From Pyxidicoccus trucidator (GTDB taxonomy: Bacteria > Myxococcota > Myxococcia > Myxococcales > Myxococcaceae), in assembly GCF_010894435.1 (NCBI RefSeq), contig NZ_JAAIXZ010000003.1:124001-188000 (forward strand): a stretch of DNA of 64,000 nucleotides, read 5' to 3'. The notes beneath the pieces are model-generated. The model was not told the DNA's origin. It did no database searches and saw only the letters and a list, made by a program, of their open reading frames with translations. Positions within the stretch are counted from its first letter, which is position 1. Every line of letters begins with the position of its first letter. Shown piece by piece: positions 7,925 through 17,382 of this stretch. A program made the translations under genes and the position numbers.

Positions 7925-8374
7925 TCAGCCTTCCGTGCTCATGAAGGTGCCCTGCGCGGAGGCCACCGGATTGCTCTTGTCACCCTGGTGCACGAGCGCC
8001 CGGACGAAGGCGACCTGTCGGGTGAGCCGGTAGCACTCGGCCACGGAGATGAGGGAGATGCCGGGGCGCGCGGGGCGCAGGTAGTCGATGCGCAGGTCCA
8101 GGGTGACGAGCGGCGCGAAGCGGCCCATCTTCAGGAACACGGCGGAGCCGCAAGAGGCGTCGATGAGCGTGGTGACGGCGCCGCCGGCCAGCACGCCCGT
8201 CTCCGGGTTGCCGACGAGGAAGTCCGCGTAGGGCAGCTCGACGGTGGCCTCGGCGGGGCCGATGTCCACCAGCTTCAGACCGAGCGCGTGGTTGTGCGGC
8301 ACGACGTCCGTGTAGAACACCGAGCAGCGTTCCAGACGCCCTGCCTTGTCCTCGGGAAGCGTGAAGTCCGACAT
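7925..8374 (-). CDS. hotdog-fold thioesterase, PaaI family (first of a pair)
   Basis: A 149-residue hotdog-fold protein typical of PaaI-family acyl-CoA thioesterases. The motif VLAGGAVTTLIDASCGSAVF holds the hotdog helix with an Asp where PaaI enzymes have their catalytic acid. It is followed by LVTLDLRIDYLRPARPG, the standard second strand. It heads a minus-strand group with the second thioesterase at 7458 and the small membrane peptide at 7295. The pairing suggests acyl-CoA or acyl-intermediate hydrolysis, but no pathway gene sits beside them. Confidence 0.85.
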   Translation of the reverse strand: MSDFTLPEDKAGRLERCSVFYTDVVPHNHALGLKLVDIGPAEATVELPYADFLVGNPETGVLAGGAVTTLIDASCGSAVFLKMGRFAPLVTLDLRIDYLRPARPGISLISVAECYRLTRQVAFVRALVHQGDKSNPVASAQGTFMSTEG

Positions 8375-8653
8375 GGGCCAGCGATAGCAGAATCAAGGAC
8401 GCATGGCGCGCTGCGTCTTACCGGACCCCCGGAGGTGAACGCTCGCGGGCTCGCGAGTGTCCACCCGTCCCACACGGCCCGTGCCGTCCGCTTCGCTCAC
8501 CGTCCGCGAGCCCGTGGCAACGTCGCGGATTCCCGGTTTCCTTCCGGAGTCGAAAGAGCGCCACAGGGCCTGCGCCCGCCTGCCCACGGCCTGGGTCCCC
8601 GCAGCTCGGGCGAGCCACGAGGCCCCTCACCCGCTCCTCATCGGGAGGGGGCG

Positions 8654-9181
8654 TCAGGCCGCGGGGCTGGGAGGGCCCGAGTCCGCGGCACTCCGTGCTC
8701 TCGCTGACAGCAGGAACAGCCCAAGGCCGAGCATGATGGCCACGTCCGCGACGTTGAAGACGCCGGTGCGCACGGGGCCCACGCCGACAATGATGAAGTC
8801 CACCACGCGCCCGTCGTTCAGCACGCGGTCCAACCAGTTGCTCAGCCCCCCGCCGACGCCCAGCGCGAGCGCGAGGGAGTGGAGACGCCCGAGCCTGCCG
8901 CTCGTCACGAGATAGACGAGCATCCCGAGCAGCAACGCCCCGACTCCCGCCGTGAGCAGCCAGAACCGCGCGGGGCCCGCGAGCCCTCCAAAGAGGCTCA
9001 GGAACGCGCCAGGGTTCTCCGCGTAGCTGAGCCGGAGGAGCCCGCCCAGGAAGGACTGGCCCGGCTCTCCCCGGAGCCCGGAGATGGCCAGCTGCTTCGT
9101 GGCCTGGTCACAGCCCACGGTTCCGGCGAGGACCAGCGAGATGAGCGTCAGTCGATACCAGGGACTCATGGGCAGTCTCAT
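8654..9181 (-). CDS. lspA: lipoprotein signal peptidase (signal peptidase II)
   Basis: LspA is the inner-membrane aspartyl protease that removes signal peptides from prolipoproteins after lipidation. The 175-residue protein has four membrane spans and the family boxes: GCDQATKQ (box near residues 23-30), GGGLSNWLDR (110-119), the catalytic Asp D128 in GRVVDFI and the second catalytic Asp D146 in FNVADVAIM. An in-frame GTG at 9199 and an ATG at 9169 are alternative starts. The tail after about residue 160 is low complexity. The window encodes many lipoproteins that would be substrates. Confidence 0.92.
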   Translation of the reverse strand: MRLPMSPWYRLTLISLVLAGTVGCDQATKQLAISGLRGEPGQSFLGGLLRLSYAENPGAFLSLFGGLAGPARFWLLTAGVGALLLGMLVYLVTSGRLGRLHSLALALGVGGGLSNWLDRVLNDGRVVDFIIVGVGPVRTGVFNVADVAIMLGLGLFLLSARARSAADSGPPSPAA

Positions 9182-9233
9182 GAGGTCGAAGACTATCACC
9201 TCGCCGCGTTCCGGCGCTGGCCCGAGCCGCGCG

Positions 9234-10229
9234 CTACGCCGCGACGGTGGGTGTCACCCCGAGCTGCCTCCACGCCTCCGCGAGCGACTGGCCGATGGGC
9301 TCCATCACCGAGTCATCGGACCAGTAGAAGGGGTGCACCAGCGGAGTCCACGAGAACAGCGGCCCGGCGAGGCGCACGGCGTGGTCCTTCACGGCCTCGC
9401 GGTACGCGGCGCTGAGCGGCTGGAGCGGCCACGCGAAGACGTCATCGTCGTCGTGGAAGTTGATCCACTCGCCGCCCAGGCCGGGGTGGTGGCGCTCCAG
9501 CTCCGGTGCGGGGACGTGGACGGGCTTGTCCAGCTCGGCGCGCGGGTAGCGCAGGCTCCACAGCGCCATCGGCGTGCCCAGCGTGTAGAAGCGGCTGAGC
9601 GTCTCGCCGCGCTCCAGCGGTGAGTTGCCCTGCGCCGCGGCCACCGTCGTCTCGATGATGTCGCGCCCGTGCAGCCGCTGCGCCTGCAAGTCGTAGAAGT
9701 AGTTGCTCGCGATGACGCTGCCCAGGCTGTGCGAGATGACGCACAGGGGCGCGGTGTCTCCGGCCCGGGCGCGCAGCCGGCCGAGCGCCTCGGCGACCTT
9801 CCGGTGGATGCCCGTGTACACGTCCGGGTCGGACGGGTTGCTCTGGTAGGCGATGATGTCGCCCACGAAGTGCACCACCAGCCAGCGCAGGCCGGGGTAG
9901 TGCAGGTCCATGCCGCGCACGGACGGCCGCATCATGCGGAGCATCAGCGGCACCAGCGCGGACTCGCGGCCCTGGTTCACCGCGCGCACGCCGTCGTAGA
10001 GGGACTTCCAGTAGCCCTCCGCGTCGGGAGTGCCCTGCCGGGCGAGGAAGTCCTTCTCGGCGCCCTCCAGCACGGAGGCCCAGTTCACGGTCTCCACCAC
10101 CAGTGCGTCCTCGGGCGCGGAGCGGACGGACGCGCCGAAGTGTTCGTGGAGCTTGTGAAGGGCGGTATCGAAGAGACCCGGGTCATCCACTTCGATGCCA
10201 TGGATGACGAGGACGGCGAGCTTCTTCAT
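9234..10229 (-). CDS. alpha/beta-hydrolase fold protein, lipase/esterase-like
   Basis: A 331-residue protein with a standard hydrolase core: an opening strand LAVLVIHGIEV with the oxyanion-side HG, then the nucleophile elbow CVISHSLGSV with S168. The usual G-x-S-x-G is here S-H-S-L-G. Likely acid and His partners lie in the C-terminal third (NFHDDDDVFAWPL and LVHPFYWSDD). There is no signal peptide. The ATG at 10229 follows GGGAGG at proper spacing, so I prefer it to the longer upstream frame. It could hydrolyse lipids or small esters; the substrate is unknown. Confidence 0.75.
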   Translation of the reverse strand: MKKLAVLVIHGIEVDDPGLFDTALHKLHEHFGASVRSAPEDALVVETVNWASVLEGAEKDFLARQGTPDAEGYWKSLYDGVRAVNQGRESALVPLMLRMMRPSVRGMDLHYPGLRWLVVHFVGDIIAYQSNPSDPDVYTGIHRKVAEALGRLRARAGDTAPLCVISHSLGSVIASNYFYDLQAQRLHGRDIIETTVAAAQGNSPLERGETLSRFYTLGTPMALWSLRYPRAELDKPVHVPAPELERHHPGLGGEWINFHDDDDVFAWPLQPLSAAYREAVKDHAVRLAGPLFSWTPLVHPFYWSDDSVMEPIGQSLAEAWRQLGVTPTVAA

Positions 10230-10437
10230 GGCCGGACCTCCCGGCCAGGGAATGGGCCGGTGGCCCGGACGGCGCTGCCTGGCTGCATGGTGTTCCCCCC
10301 TGGGTACACGCGTCGCTTGCTGGGCGGAGTGACGCGAGGCCCGCTGTGACGGCCGGGCCGCCCGTCGCTTCACCCACGGCGAACGCTACATCTTCAGGAA
10401 CACGCCCGCCCGCCTGCCTGTTCACGGCCGGCAGTCA

Positions 10438-10455
10438 CCGGCCCCGCGGGGCCGG
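10438..10455. promoter_or_regulatory. 18-bp perfect palindrome upstream of the amidohydrolase gene
   Basis: CCGGCCCCGCGGGGCCGG reads the same on both strands. It lies 47 bp before the GTG start of the gene at 10503 and between divergent genes. It may be a protein-binding site or a hairpin in the leader. In such GC-rich DNA a chance palindrome is possible. Confidence 0.3.
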
Positions 10456-10502
10456 TTAGTCTCACCTACCTGACACACCCCCGCCTTTCCCGAGGACTCC
10501 TG

Positions 10503-13500
10503 GTGAACCGACTCATCTCCGCCCTCTGTGCGGCGCTGCTCCTGCCCGGCGCACTGCTGGCCGCGCAGCCCACGACGCCTCCTCCGGCCCCCCGGCAGGA
10601 CCAACCCCCGCCGCCGCCACAGCAGAAGCAGAAGGATGACGCCGCGCGCGAGGCCGCCCGCGCCGCCGAGGTGGACGCCGGCACCCCCGCTGCCACCGCC
10701 GAGGCCGACAAGGACGCGGCGAAGGAGGGCAAGGACAAGGACGCGTGGAAGGTGGACGCGCCGGGCTTCCCCGCCGCCCAGGTGAGCATCGACGTCACCG
10801 AGGGCACGTGGATGAACGTGGACATCAGCCCGGGTGGGGACGAGCTCGTCTTCGACCTGCTGGGCGACCTCTACACGCTGCCCATCGGTGGCGGCGAGGC
10901 GAAGCCGCTGACGTCCGGCGTCGCGTGGGACATGCAGCCGCGCTACAGCCCGGACGGGAAGTCCATTGCCTTCACCAGTGACCGCGGCGGCGGCGACAAC
11001 ATCTGGGTGGTGAAGCGGAGCGGTGGGGAAGCGCAGGCGGTGACGCAGGAGAAGTTCCGCCTGCTCAACAGCCCCGCGTGGAGCCCGGACGGCAACTTCA
11101 TCGTCGCGCGCAAGCACTTCACCGCGCGCCGCTCGCTGGGCGCGGGCGAGGTGTGGATGTACCACCGCTCCGGCGGTGACGGCGTGCAGCTCACCGAGCG
11201 CGGCAACGACCAGAAGGATTTGGGCGAGCCCGCGTTCTCCCCCGACGGCCGCTACGTCTACTTCAGCCAGGACGTCACGCCGGGGAAGACGTTCGAATAC
11301 AACAAGGACCCCAACGGGGAGATCTACGCAATCCAACGGCTGGACCTGGAGACGAAGGAAATCGACCCCTTCGTCACCGGCCCGGGGGGCTCCATCCGCC
11401 CCACGCCTTCGAGAGACGGGACGCAGCTCGCGTTCATCCGCCGCGTGCGCAACAAGAGCGTCCTCTACGTCACCGACGTGGCCTCGGGCGCCGAGCGCCC
11501 GCTGTATGACGGGCTCGACCGCGACATGCAGGAGACGTGGGCCATCCACGGCGTGTACCCGAGCATGGCGTGGGTGCCGGGCAACAAGTCGATTGTCTTC
11601 TGGGCGGGCGGCAAGCTGCAGCGCATCGACGTGGCGTCGAAGAAGGTGACGCCCATTCCCTTCCACGTGAAGGACACGCGCACGGTGTTCCAGGCGGTGC
11701 GCACGCCGCAGTCAGTAATGCCCGAGCGCTTCCAGCCGAAGATGCTGCGCTGGGTGCAGGTGTCTCCGGACGGGAAGCGCGTGGTGTACCAGGCGCTGGG
11801 CAAGCTCTACGTGAAGGAGCTGCCGGCCGGCACGCCGAAGCGGCTGACGAAGCAGGAGGACCACTTTGAGTTCTACCCGTCGTTCTCCCGCGACGGGCAG
11901 TCCATCGTCTACACGACGTGGGACGACGAGAAGCTGGGCAGCATCCGCGTGGTGTCGGCGAAGGGCGGCGAGGGCAAGGTGCTGACGTCGAAGCCGGGCT
12001 ACTACGTGGAGCCCACTCTGAGCCCGGACGGTAGGGCGCTCGTGTACCGCGCGTCGGGGGATGGCTACCTGATGCCCGGGCAGTGGAGCCGGGAGACGGG
12101 CCTGTTCGTCATGCCGGTGGCGGGAGGCACGCCGAAGCGGCTGTCGCGCGACGGCGAGCAGCCGCACTTCGGCGCGCGCGTGGACCGCGTGTACTTCCTG
12201 CACGTGGAGTCGAAGGAGAAGGAGGACGTGCGCTCGCTGAAGAGCGTGGCGCTGGACGGCAGCCAGGAGCGCACGCACCTGACGAGCGCGGAGGCGACGG
12301 AGCTGCACGTGTCTCCGGACGAGCAGTGGGTGGCGTTCCGGGAGAACTTCAACGCGTTCCTGATGCCCTTCCCCCGTGGGGCGAAGGCGGCGTCGGTGGG
12401 GCCGGAGGCGAAGGCGCTGCCGGTGGCGAAGGTGACGAAGGACGCGGGCGAGTACCTGCACTGGTCCGGCGACAGCAAGCGCCTGCACTGGGCGCTGGGG
12501 CCTGAGCTCTTCACGCGCGAGCTGAAGGACAGCTTCCGCTTCATCGACGGCGCGCCGGAGAAGCTGCCCACGGCGCCGGAGAAGGGCGTGGACCTCTCGT
12601 TCCAGGTGAAGTCGGACGTGCCGGAAGGCACCCTGGCGCTGGTGGGCGGGCGCGTCATCACCATGAAGGGTGACGAAGTCCTGGAGCAGGGCGTGGTGGT
12701 GGTGCGGGGCAACCGCATCGTCGCGGTGGGGCCGGTGGGGAAGGTGCAGGTGCCGGCCGGAGCGAAGGTGGTGGACGTGAAGGGCAAGACGCTGATGCCG
12801 GGCCTGGTGGACGTGCACTGGCACGGCGCCATGGGCGTGGACGGGCTGATGCCGGAGCAGAGCTGGGTGCATGCGGCGTCGCTGGCGTTCGGCGTGACGA
12901 CGCTGCATGACCCGTCCAACTCCTCGGAGCAGGTGTTCGCCGCGAGCGAGCTGGGGAAGACGGGCGCGCTGCTCGCGCCGCGCATCTTCTCCACGGGGAC
13001 GATTCTCTACGGAGCGTCGGGAGCGGGCTACAAGGCGCCGATTGAGTCGGTGGACGACGCGCGCTCACACATGCGGCGGATGAAGGCCATCGGCGCGTTC
13101 AGCGTGAAGAGCTACAACCAGCCGCGCAGAGACCAGCGGCAGAAGGTGCTCCAGGCGGCGCGCGAGCTGGGGATGCTGGTGGTGCCGGAGGGTGGCTCGT
13201 TGCTCCAGCACAACCTGAGCATGGTGGTGGACGGGCACACGGGCGTGGAGCACGCGATTCCGGTGGCGCGCATCTACGCGGACGTGAAGCAGCTCTGGGG
13301 GAGCACGGGCACGGGCTACACGCCGACGCTGGGCGTGGCGTACGGCGGCAACTGGGGTGAGAACTACTGGTACCAGAAGACGAACGTCTGGGAGGACGAG
13401 CGGCTGTTGTCCTTCGTGCCCCGGCGGGTGGTGGACGGGCGGAGCCGTCGCCGCGAGCAGGTGCCGGACGACGAGTTCAACCACATCGACGCGGCGAAGG

Positions 13501-13922
13501 TGGCGCGGGAGCTGAATGACGCGGGCGTGAGCATCCAGCTGGGGGCGCACGGCCAGCGCGAGGGGCTCGCGGCGCACTGGGAGCTGTGGATGTTCGGCCA
13601 GGGCGGGATGAAGCCGTTGCAGGCGCTGCGCGCGGGGACGCTGAATGGCGCGCGGTACCTGGGGATGGACAGGGAAGTGGGCTCGCTCGAGGCGGGGAAG
13701 CTGGCGGACCTCATCGTCCTGGACAAGAACCCGCTGGAGCAGCTCCAGAACAGCCGCACGGTGCGCTACACGATGGTGAACGGGCACCTGTACGACGCGG
13801 CCACGCTCAACGAGGTGGGGACGCGGCAGCGCCAGCGCGCGAAGTTCTTCTTCGAGAAGGACGGCAACGAAGGCTGGAGCCCGAAGGCCACGGCGCATAC
13901 GCACACGCACGAGTGCGACTGA
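10503..13922 (+). CDS. exported TolB-like propeller fused to amidohydrolase
   Basis: A large 1139-residue protein. A signal peptide (MNRLISALCAALLLPGALLAAQ) and a Pro/Ala-rich linker lead into a PD40/TolB-type beta-propeller at about 95-690, with blades such as PRYSPDGKSIAFTSDRGG and PAFSPDGRYVYFSQD. A C-terminal amidohydrolase (about 700-1115) follows: LMPGLVDVHWHG gives the H772-x-H774 metal pair, FSVKSYNQ a likely bridging Lys, and later HTGVEHAIP and LGAHGQREG supply His ligands, ending in GKLADLIVLDKNP. The start is GTG at 10503 with GAGGA before it. Fusions of this kind are thought to hydrolyse exported peptides or cyclic amides; the substrate is unknown. It likely acts in the periplasm or outside. 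Confidence 0.88.
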   Translation: MNRLISALCAALLLPGALLAAQPTTPPPAPRQDQPPPPPQQKQKDDAAREAARAAEVDAGTPAATAEADKDAAKEGKDKDAWKVDAPGFPAAQVSIDVTEGTWMNVDISPGGDELVFDLLGDLYTLPIGGGEAKPLTSGVAWDMQPRYSPDGKSIAFTSDRGGGDNIWVVKRSGGEAQAVTQEKFRLLNSPAWSPDGNFIVARKHFTARRSLGAGEVWMYHRSGGDGVQLTERGNDQKDLGEPAFSPDGRYVYFSQDVTPGKTFEYNKDPNGEIYAIQRLDLETKEIDPFVTGPGGSIRPTPSRDGTQLAFIRRVRNKSVLYVTDVASGAERPLYDGLDRDMQETWAIHGVYPSMAWVPGNKSIVFWAGGKLQRIDVASKKVTPIPFHVKDTRTVFQAVRTPQSVMPERFQPKMLRWVQVSPDGKRVVYQALGKLYVKELPAGTPKRLTKQEDHFEFYPSFSRDGQSIVYTTWDDEKLGSIRVVSAKGGEGKVLTSKPGYYVEPTLSPDGRALVYRASGDGYLMPGQWSRETGLFVMPVAGGTPKRLSRDGEQPHFGARVDRVYFLHVESKEKEDVRSLKSVALDGSQERTHLTSAEATELHVSPDEQWVAFRENFNAFLMPFPRGAKAASVGPEAKALPVAKVTKDAGEYLHWSGDSKRLHWALGPELFTRELKDSFRFIDGAPEKLPTAPEKGVDLSFQVKSDVPEGTLALVGGRVITMKGDEVLEQGVVVVRGNRIVAVGPVGKVQVPAGAKVVDVKGKTLMPGLVDVHWHGAMGVDGLMPEQSWVHAASLAFGVTTLHDPSNSSEQVFAASELGKTGALLAPRIFSTGTILYGASGAGYKAPIESVDDARSHMRRMKAIGAFSVKSYNQPRRDQRQKVLQAARELGMLVVPEGGSLLQHNLSMVVDGHTGVEHAIPVARIYADVKQLWGSTGTGYTPTLGVAYGGNWGENYWYQKTNVWEDERLLSFVPRRVVDGRSRRREQVPDDEFNHIDAAKVARELNDAGVSIQLGAHGQREGLAAHWELWMFGQGGMKPLQALRAGTLNGARYLGMDREVGSLEAGKLADLIVLDKNPLEQLQNSRTVRYTMVNGHLYDAATLNEVGTRQRQRAKFFFEKDGNEGWSPKATAHTHTHECD

Positions 13923-14001
13923 GCAGCACGTGAAGGACGGGGCCTCCTGGCGCGTGCGTCAGGCGGTCCCTGCTCGGTGGACGTAGGGCCGGCCGGTGGG
14001 C

Positions 14002-14028
14002 GCCCCGGGCACTGTGGACGGCCGGGGC
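14002..14028. terminator. hairpin between convergent genes, possible terminator
   Basis: GCCCCGG (14002-14008) pairs with CCGGGGC (14022-14028) around a 13-base loop. It lies between the plus-strand amidohydrolase end at 13922 and the minus-strand dioxygenase end at 14038. No T-run follows on either strand. Confidence 0.35.
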
Positions 14029-14037
14029 ACTGCTCCG

Positions 14038-14622
14038 TCACACGCCCGCGCGCCGATACATGAGGTCGGTGCGCAGCGCGTACTTGATGCCTGCGGTGAC
14101 CTCCGCGCCTTCGTGAAGCAGGTGGTGATTGAAGAGCAGGGCGGTGCCCATGCTCGGCGTCACGGAGTACCCGAGCGCGAAGAAGTTCGTCGCGCCTCCA
14201 TGCGGGCAGTCATTCAGATACACCATGAAGGTGAGCAGGCTGCGCTCATCGCTGTGTCGCACGAAGGCGCCGTCGAAGTGCGGAGCGAAGTACTGGCCCG
14301 CCTCGTAGCGATAGCAGCGGAGCCGCTCGTTCGCCCCGCACGCCACCCACTCGCGCTCGAGCCGGTGCGGCACGTGCGGTGAGATGCGCTCGAACAACGT
14401 GGCCGCCAGCGCGACGTCGTCGAACATCACCCGGGTGTTGTTGCGGATGTCGGGCCGCATCACGAAGCCCTTTGCCGTGGTGATGGGCGCCGCCGTCGGC
14501 CCCTCGCTCTCGATTCGCTCAACCAGCGCGCGGCACTCCTCCGCGCTGAGCAGGTTGGCGACGGTGATGAGGAGCGGGTTGCCTGTATCCAGCTCCTCAT
14601 CGGGATTCGGAAGGATGGTCAT
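14038..14622 (-). CDS. 2-oxoglutarate/Fe(II)-dependent oxygenase, prolyl-4-hydroxylase type
   Basis: A 194-residue P4H-like protein. The iron site is visible: H115-x-D117 in YFAPHFDGAF and distal H170 in LLHEGAEV. K180 in GIKYALRTDLMY would bind the 2-oxoglutarate carboxylate, as in the prolyl hydroxylase family. RCYRYEAGQYF is another family segment. There is no signal peptide, so it should act in the cytosol on a protein or small-molecule substrate. It starts 3 bp after the stop of the upstream lipoprotein gene, so the two are probably one transcript. Confidence 0.88.
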   Translation of the reverse strand: MTILPNPDEELDTGNPLLITVANLLSAEECRALVERIESEGPTAAPITTAKGFVMRPDIRNNTRVMFDDVALAATLFERISPHVPHRLEREWVACGANERLRCYRYEAGQYFAPHFDGAFVRHSDERSLLTFMVYLNDCPHGGATNFFALGYSVTPSMGTALLFNHHLLHEGAEVTAGIKYALRTDLMYRRAGV

Positions 14623-14625
14623 CGC

Positions 14626-16110
14626 TCAGGGCTTCGAGACCGCCGAAGCCGAGCCTCCGCACTTCGCCTGGTAGCTCTGGAGCCGCTCCTTCAGCACCGT
14701 GCGCATCGAGTCCGAGGCCTTCTCGTGCAGCATGTCCATGGCGCGCCGCTGCAGCCCCAGCGCCTCCGGGCAGCGGTCCAGCTGGAACAGCAGCGCCGCG
14801 TGCGTGTCCAGGATGGCCGAGTCCCCCGGCGCCAGCGCCACCGCCTTCTGCGCCGCCGCGAGCCCCTTCGCCGGCTCGTGCACCTGGACGTAGTGCCACG
14901 CCAAACTGTTCAGGATGTTCGCATCGTGCGGCAGCAGCTCCGCCGCCCGCTTCCGCGCCTCCTCCGCCTCCTTCACCTCGCCCTTCGGCCCCAGCTGGTC
15001 CGCCAGCAAGTCCCACGCGCGGCCATTGTCCGGGTTCGCCTTCACCACCGCCCGCACCGCATCCAGTGACACCGCTTCCTTGTCCAGCTGCGTCGCCAGA
15101 ATCGTGGCGTTGACGTTGTTCGGCCCTTCCTTGAGTCCCTGCGCCACCTCGCGCTTCGCGTGCTCCAGCCGCTGCTCGCGCTTCAGCTCACCCGGCGCCC
15201 GCAGGTACAGCATCGCCCGGACGGCGTGCACGTCCGCGGCCTCCATCGGCCGCACGTCCACCTTCGTGGGCACCGGCGGCAGCGGCAGGGTGAAGACGCT
15301 GCCGCGCCCGCTCGTGACGTACGTGCGCAGCTCGCCCGCCAGGTCCTGCACGCCCCGGAACGAAGCCTCCCACGCCTTCTTCGGGTCCTCCGCGTTGGCC
15401 AGCCGCGTCTGGAAGTCCTCCATGCGCTCCGTGTGGACGTTGTACAGGTAGTGCACCCACAGCCACGAGGACGCGTAGTGCCGCTGCTGCTCGCTCTGGC
15501 TCAGCAGGCCCCGCTGGTCCCACGCCCACAGCTCGTCGATGTCCAGCCAGCCGTGCGCCTTCACGTAGCCCAGGTTCCACCCGTTCACCCGGCCCAGCAC
15601 CACCTCGTTGGTGCTCGGCTTGATGTGAATCGTCTCCAGGTACTGCGCCAGTCCCTCCGCCACCCACCGGGGCTGGCGCAGCAGCACGAAGTTGCTCAGG
15701 TAGTGCGCCAGCTCGTGCGTCTGCAGGCGCAGGTCCGGCGAGTCCTCCAGCACATAGCCATTGCCGCCCATCACCAGCAGCGGGCCGCGCTCGGTGGTGC
15801 CCGCGAAGCCGGCCGCGTGGCCCTGGGTGAACTCGGACAGCTCGTTCAGGTTGCGCAGGAGGATGACCTCCACGGTGCCGGGCGGGTCGAAGTCCGCGCC
15901 CCAGGACAGCAGCAGCGCGCGCCGGTGCTTCTCCAGCTCCAGCGCCGTGGTCGTCGCGGCCTCGGGGGACAGGTTCGTCTGGATGCGGAAGTGGGTGCTC
16001 TGGACCTCGGACCAGGGCCGCCCGCCCTCCTGGGGGCACAGGGCCCGAGTCCCCGCGCAGCCCGTGGCAGCCACCAATGACAGACACACCAGTGCCATCT
16101 GCAATTTCAT
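14626..16110 (-). CDS. lipoprotein with gluzincin-like HExxH domain and TPR tail
   Basis: A 494-residue lipoprotein: lipobox LVAATGC (C18), then a domain of about 30-280 with a zinc-metallopeptidase-like motif H132-E133-L-A-H136 in THELAHYLSN and a third ligand candidate E152 in WVAEGLAQYLE. That is the pattern of gluzincin peptidases (DUF1570/M61-like). Residues about 310-480 form TPR helices (NSLAWHYVQVHEPAKGLAAA, AILDTHAALLFQ). The ATG at 16110 begins the signal peptide; the frame is open 18 codons further upstream without one. It is coupled to the 2OG oxygenase gene downstream. Peptidase activity is inferred from the motif only. Confidence 0.78.
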   Translation of the reverse strand: MKLQMALVCLSLVAATGCAGTRALCPQEGGRPWSEVQSTHFRIQTNLSPEAATTTALELEKHRRALLLSWGADFDPPGTVEVILLRNLNELSEFTQGHAAGFAGTTERGPLLVMGGNGYVLEDSPDLRLQTHELAHYLSNFVLLRQPRWVAEGLAQYLETIHIKPSTNEVVLGRVNGWNLGYVKAHGWLDIDELWAWDQRGLLSQSEQQRHYASSWLWVHYLYNVHTERMEDFQTRLANAEDPKKAWEASFRGVQDLAGELRTYVTSGRGSVFTLPLPPVPTKVDVRPMEAADVHAVRAMLYLRAPGELKREQRLEHAKREVAQGLKEGPNNVNATILATQLDKEAVSLDAVRAVVKANPDNGRAWDLLADQLGPKGEVKEAEEARKRAAELLPHDANILNSLAWHYVQVHEPAKGLAAAQKAVALAPGDSAILDTHAALLFQLDRCPEALGLQRRAMDMLHEKASDSMRTVLKERLQSYQAKCGGSASAVSKP

Positions 16111-16210
16111 GCGCGGCGTTCTTGCACGGATGCATGGGCCTTGAACAGAGGCCATCGGTCGCAATCCAAAACACCCCGCGGGCCCGGGAAGCCAGGGTTA
16201 CACTGACGCC

Positions 16211-16678
16211 ATGCCCGTCCACATCGTCGAGGGAGACCTGCTCGCACAGCCGGTGGAGGCCATCGTCAATGCGTGGAACCGCAACATCATCCCCTGGTGG
16301 CTGCTGCTGCCGCAGGGCGTCTCCGGGGCTATCAAGCGCCAGGCGGGGCTGGCCCCGTTCCGCGAGCTGGCGCGGGTGGGGCCGATGCCGCTCGGCACGG
16401 CGGTGGTGACCTCGGCCGGCCGGCTCACCTACAAGGCCATCATCCACGTGGCCGGCATCAACATGCTGTGGCGCGCGTCGGAGCGCTCCATCCAGGACTC
16501 CGTCCGCAATGCCCTGGCCCGCGCCCGGGAGCGGAGCTTCGCCTCCCTGGCATTCCCTCTCATCGGCGCCGGCTCGGGCGGCTTCAACGAAGCGCGGGCG
16601 CTGGAGGTGATGCGCCACGTCCTGGACGCCGAGGTCGGCGCCCTGGAGGTGCGCGTGGTCCGCTTCCGGCCCGGCTGA
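16211..16678 (+). CDS. macrodomain protein (ADP-ribose-binding, possible hydrolase)
   Basis: A 155-residue single macrodomain. The signature segments are in order: VEGDLLAQPVEAIVNAWNRN at the N-terminus, GVSGAIKRQAG (diphosphate-binding loop), PLGTAVVTSAGRL..AIIHVAG, and AFPLIGAGSGGF as the second ligand loop. Such domains bind ADP-ribose or its derivatives, and some remove ADP-ribose from proteins or deacetylate O-acetyl-ADP-ribose. No ART or other ADP-ribosylation gene is next to it. The protein is cytosolic. Confidence 0.88.
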   Translation: MPVHIVEGDLLAQPVEAIVNAWNRNIIPWWLLLPQGVSGAIKRQAGLAPFRELARVGPMPLGTAVVTSAGRLTYKAIIHVAGINMLWRASERSIQDSVRNALARARERSFASLAFPLIGAGSGGFNEARALEVMRHVLDAEVGALEVRVVRFRPG

Positions 16679-16767
16679 CTGCCCGCCCTCCCGGCCCCGC
16701 CCTCCAATCGAGCCATGGAAATCACGTATGCTCCCGGAGCGCGGCCCCGCCGCCCGGGAGACATCGT

Positions 16768-17325
16768 TTGAGTGATACATCCGCCCCCCCGTCACGCCTT
16801 GTGACGCTGCGCCCCTCCGTCCACCGTCCGAGCCGCCGCCTCCGCGCCAGGGCCACCCTGTGCGGCGCCTGGCTCGCCCTGGGCCTGGGCCTCGCGGGCT
16901 GTCCCGCGGACCCGGAGGGGCCGGAGCTTCCCTTCGAGGTGGGCACGGGTCGCATGTTCACTCCGCTGGAGGAGGGCGACACGGTGGAGCTCATCCAGGG
17001 CGGCCAGGGCGGCCAGCATGTCTTCGTGTCCATGCGCGCCTGGGATTTGACGAACATCCGCGCCCGGGTGGAGATGTCCATGGAGCGCACCTCGGACGGC
17101 GAGCGGGTGTCGTCCCCGTACAGCGTCGACCTGCGCTTCACCCAGAGCGCCCAGGAGGGCGCGCCTGCCCTGCTGGAGGGCCTGCTGCTGCTGGTGCCCG
17201 ACCCGGCGGAGGCCGTGGACCGCGAGGTCCGCCTCACCGCGTCCTTCGAGTCCGAAGGCGGCGAGCACGGCACCGACACGCGCACCGTCCACCTCCAGTG
17301 GGCCTCCGAGCTGCAACAGCCGTAG
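16768..17325 (+). CDS. lipoprotein of unknown function
   Basis: A 185-residue lipoprotein: a long basic N-terminus, hydrophobic segment and lipobox LGLGLAGC, then a single beta-rich domain (VELIQGGQGGQHVFVSMRA..RARVEMSMER). I chose TTG at 16768 because GGGAG lies 7 bases before it; GTG at 16801 is an in-frame alternative without a ribosome site. It is 57 bp upstream of another lipoprotein gene on the same strand and may be co-transcribed. No family recognised. Confidence 0.62.
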   Translation: MSDTSAPPSRLVTLRPSVHRPSRRLRARATLCGAWLALGLGLAGCPADPEGPELPFEVGTGRMFTPLEEGDTVELIQGGQGGQHVFVSMRAWDLTNIRARVEMSMERTSDGERVSSPYSVDLRFTQSAQEGAPALLEGLLLLVPDPAEAVDREVRLTASFESEGGEHGTDTRTVHLQWASELQQP

Positions 17326-17382
17326 CCACTGGCCTCCTCTCCACCCCCCGAACTGAACCCGCGACCCCGCAGGAGCCGCTTC

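Noticed and set aside
8375-8653. Gap before the thioesterase pair with inverted GC words
   Set aside because: An inverted pair (CGCGGGCTCGCG and CGCGAGCCCGTG) is visible near 8445-8520, but it is weak and not placed like a known element; no gene fits.
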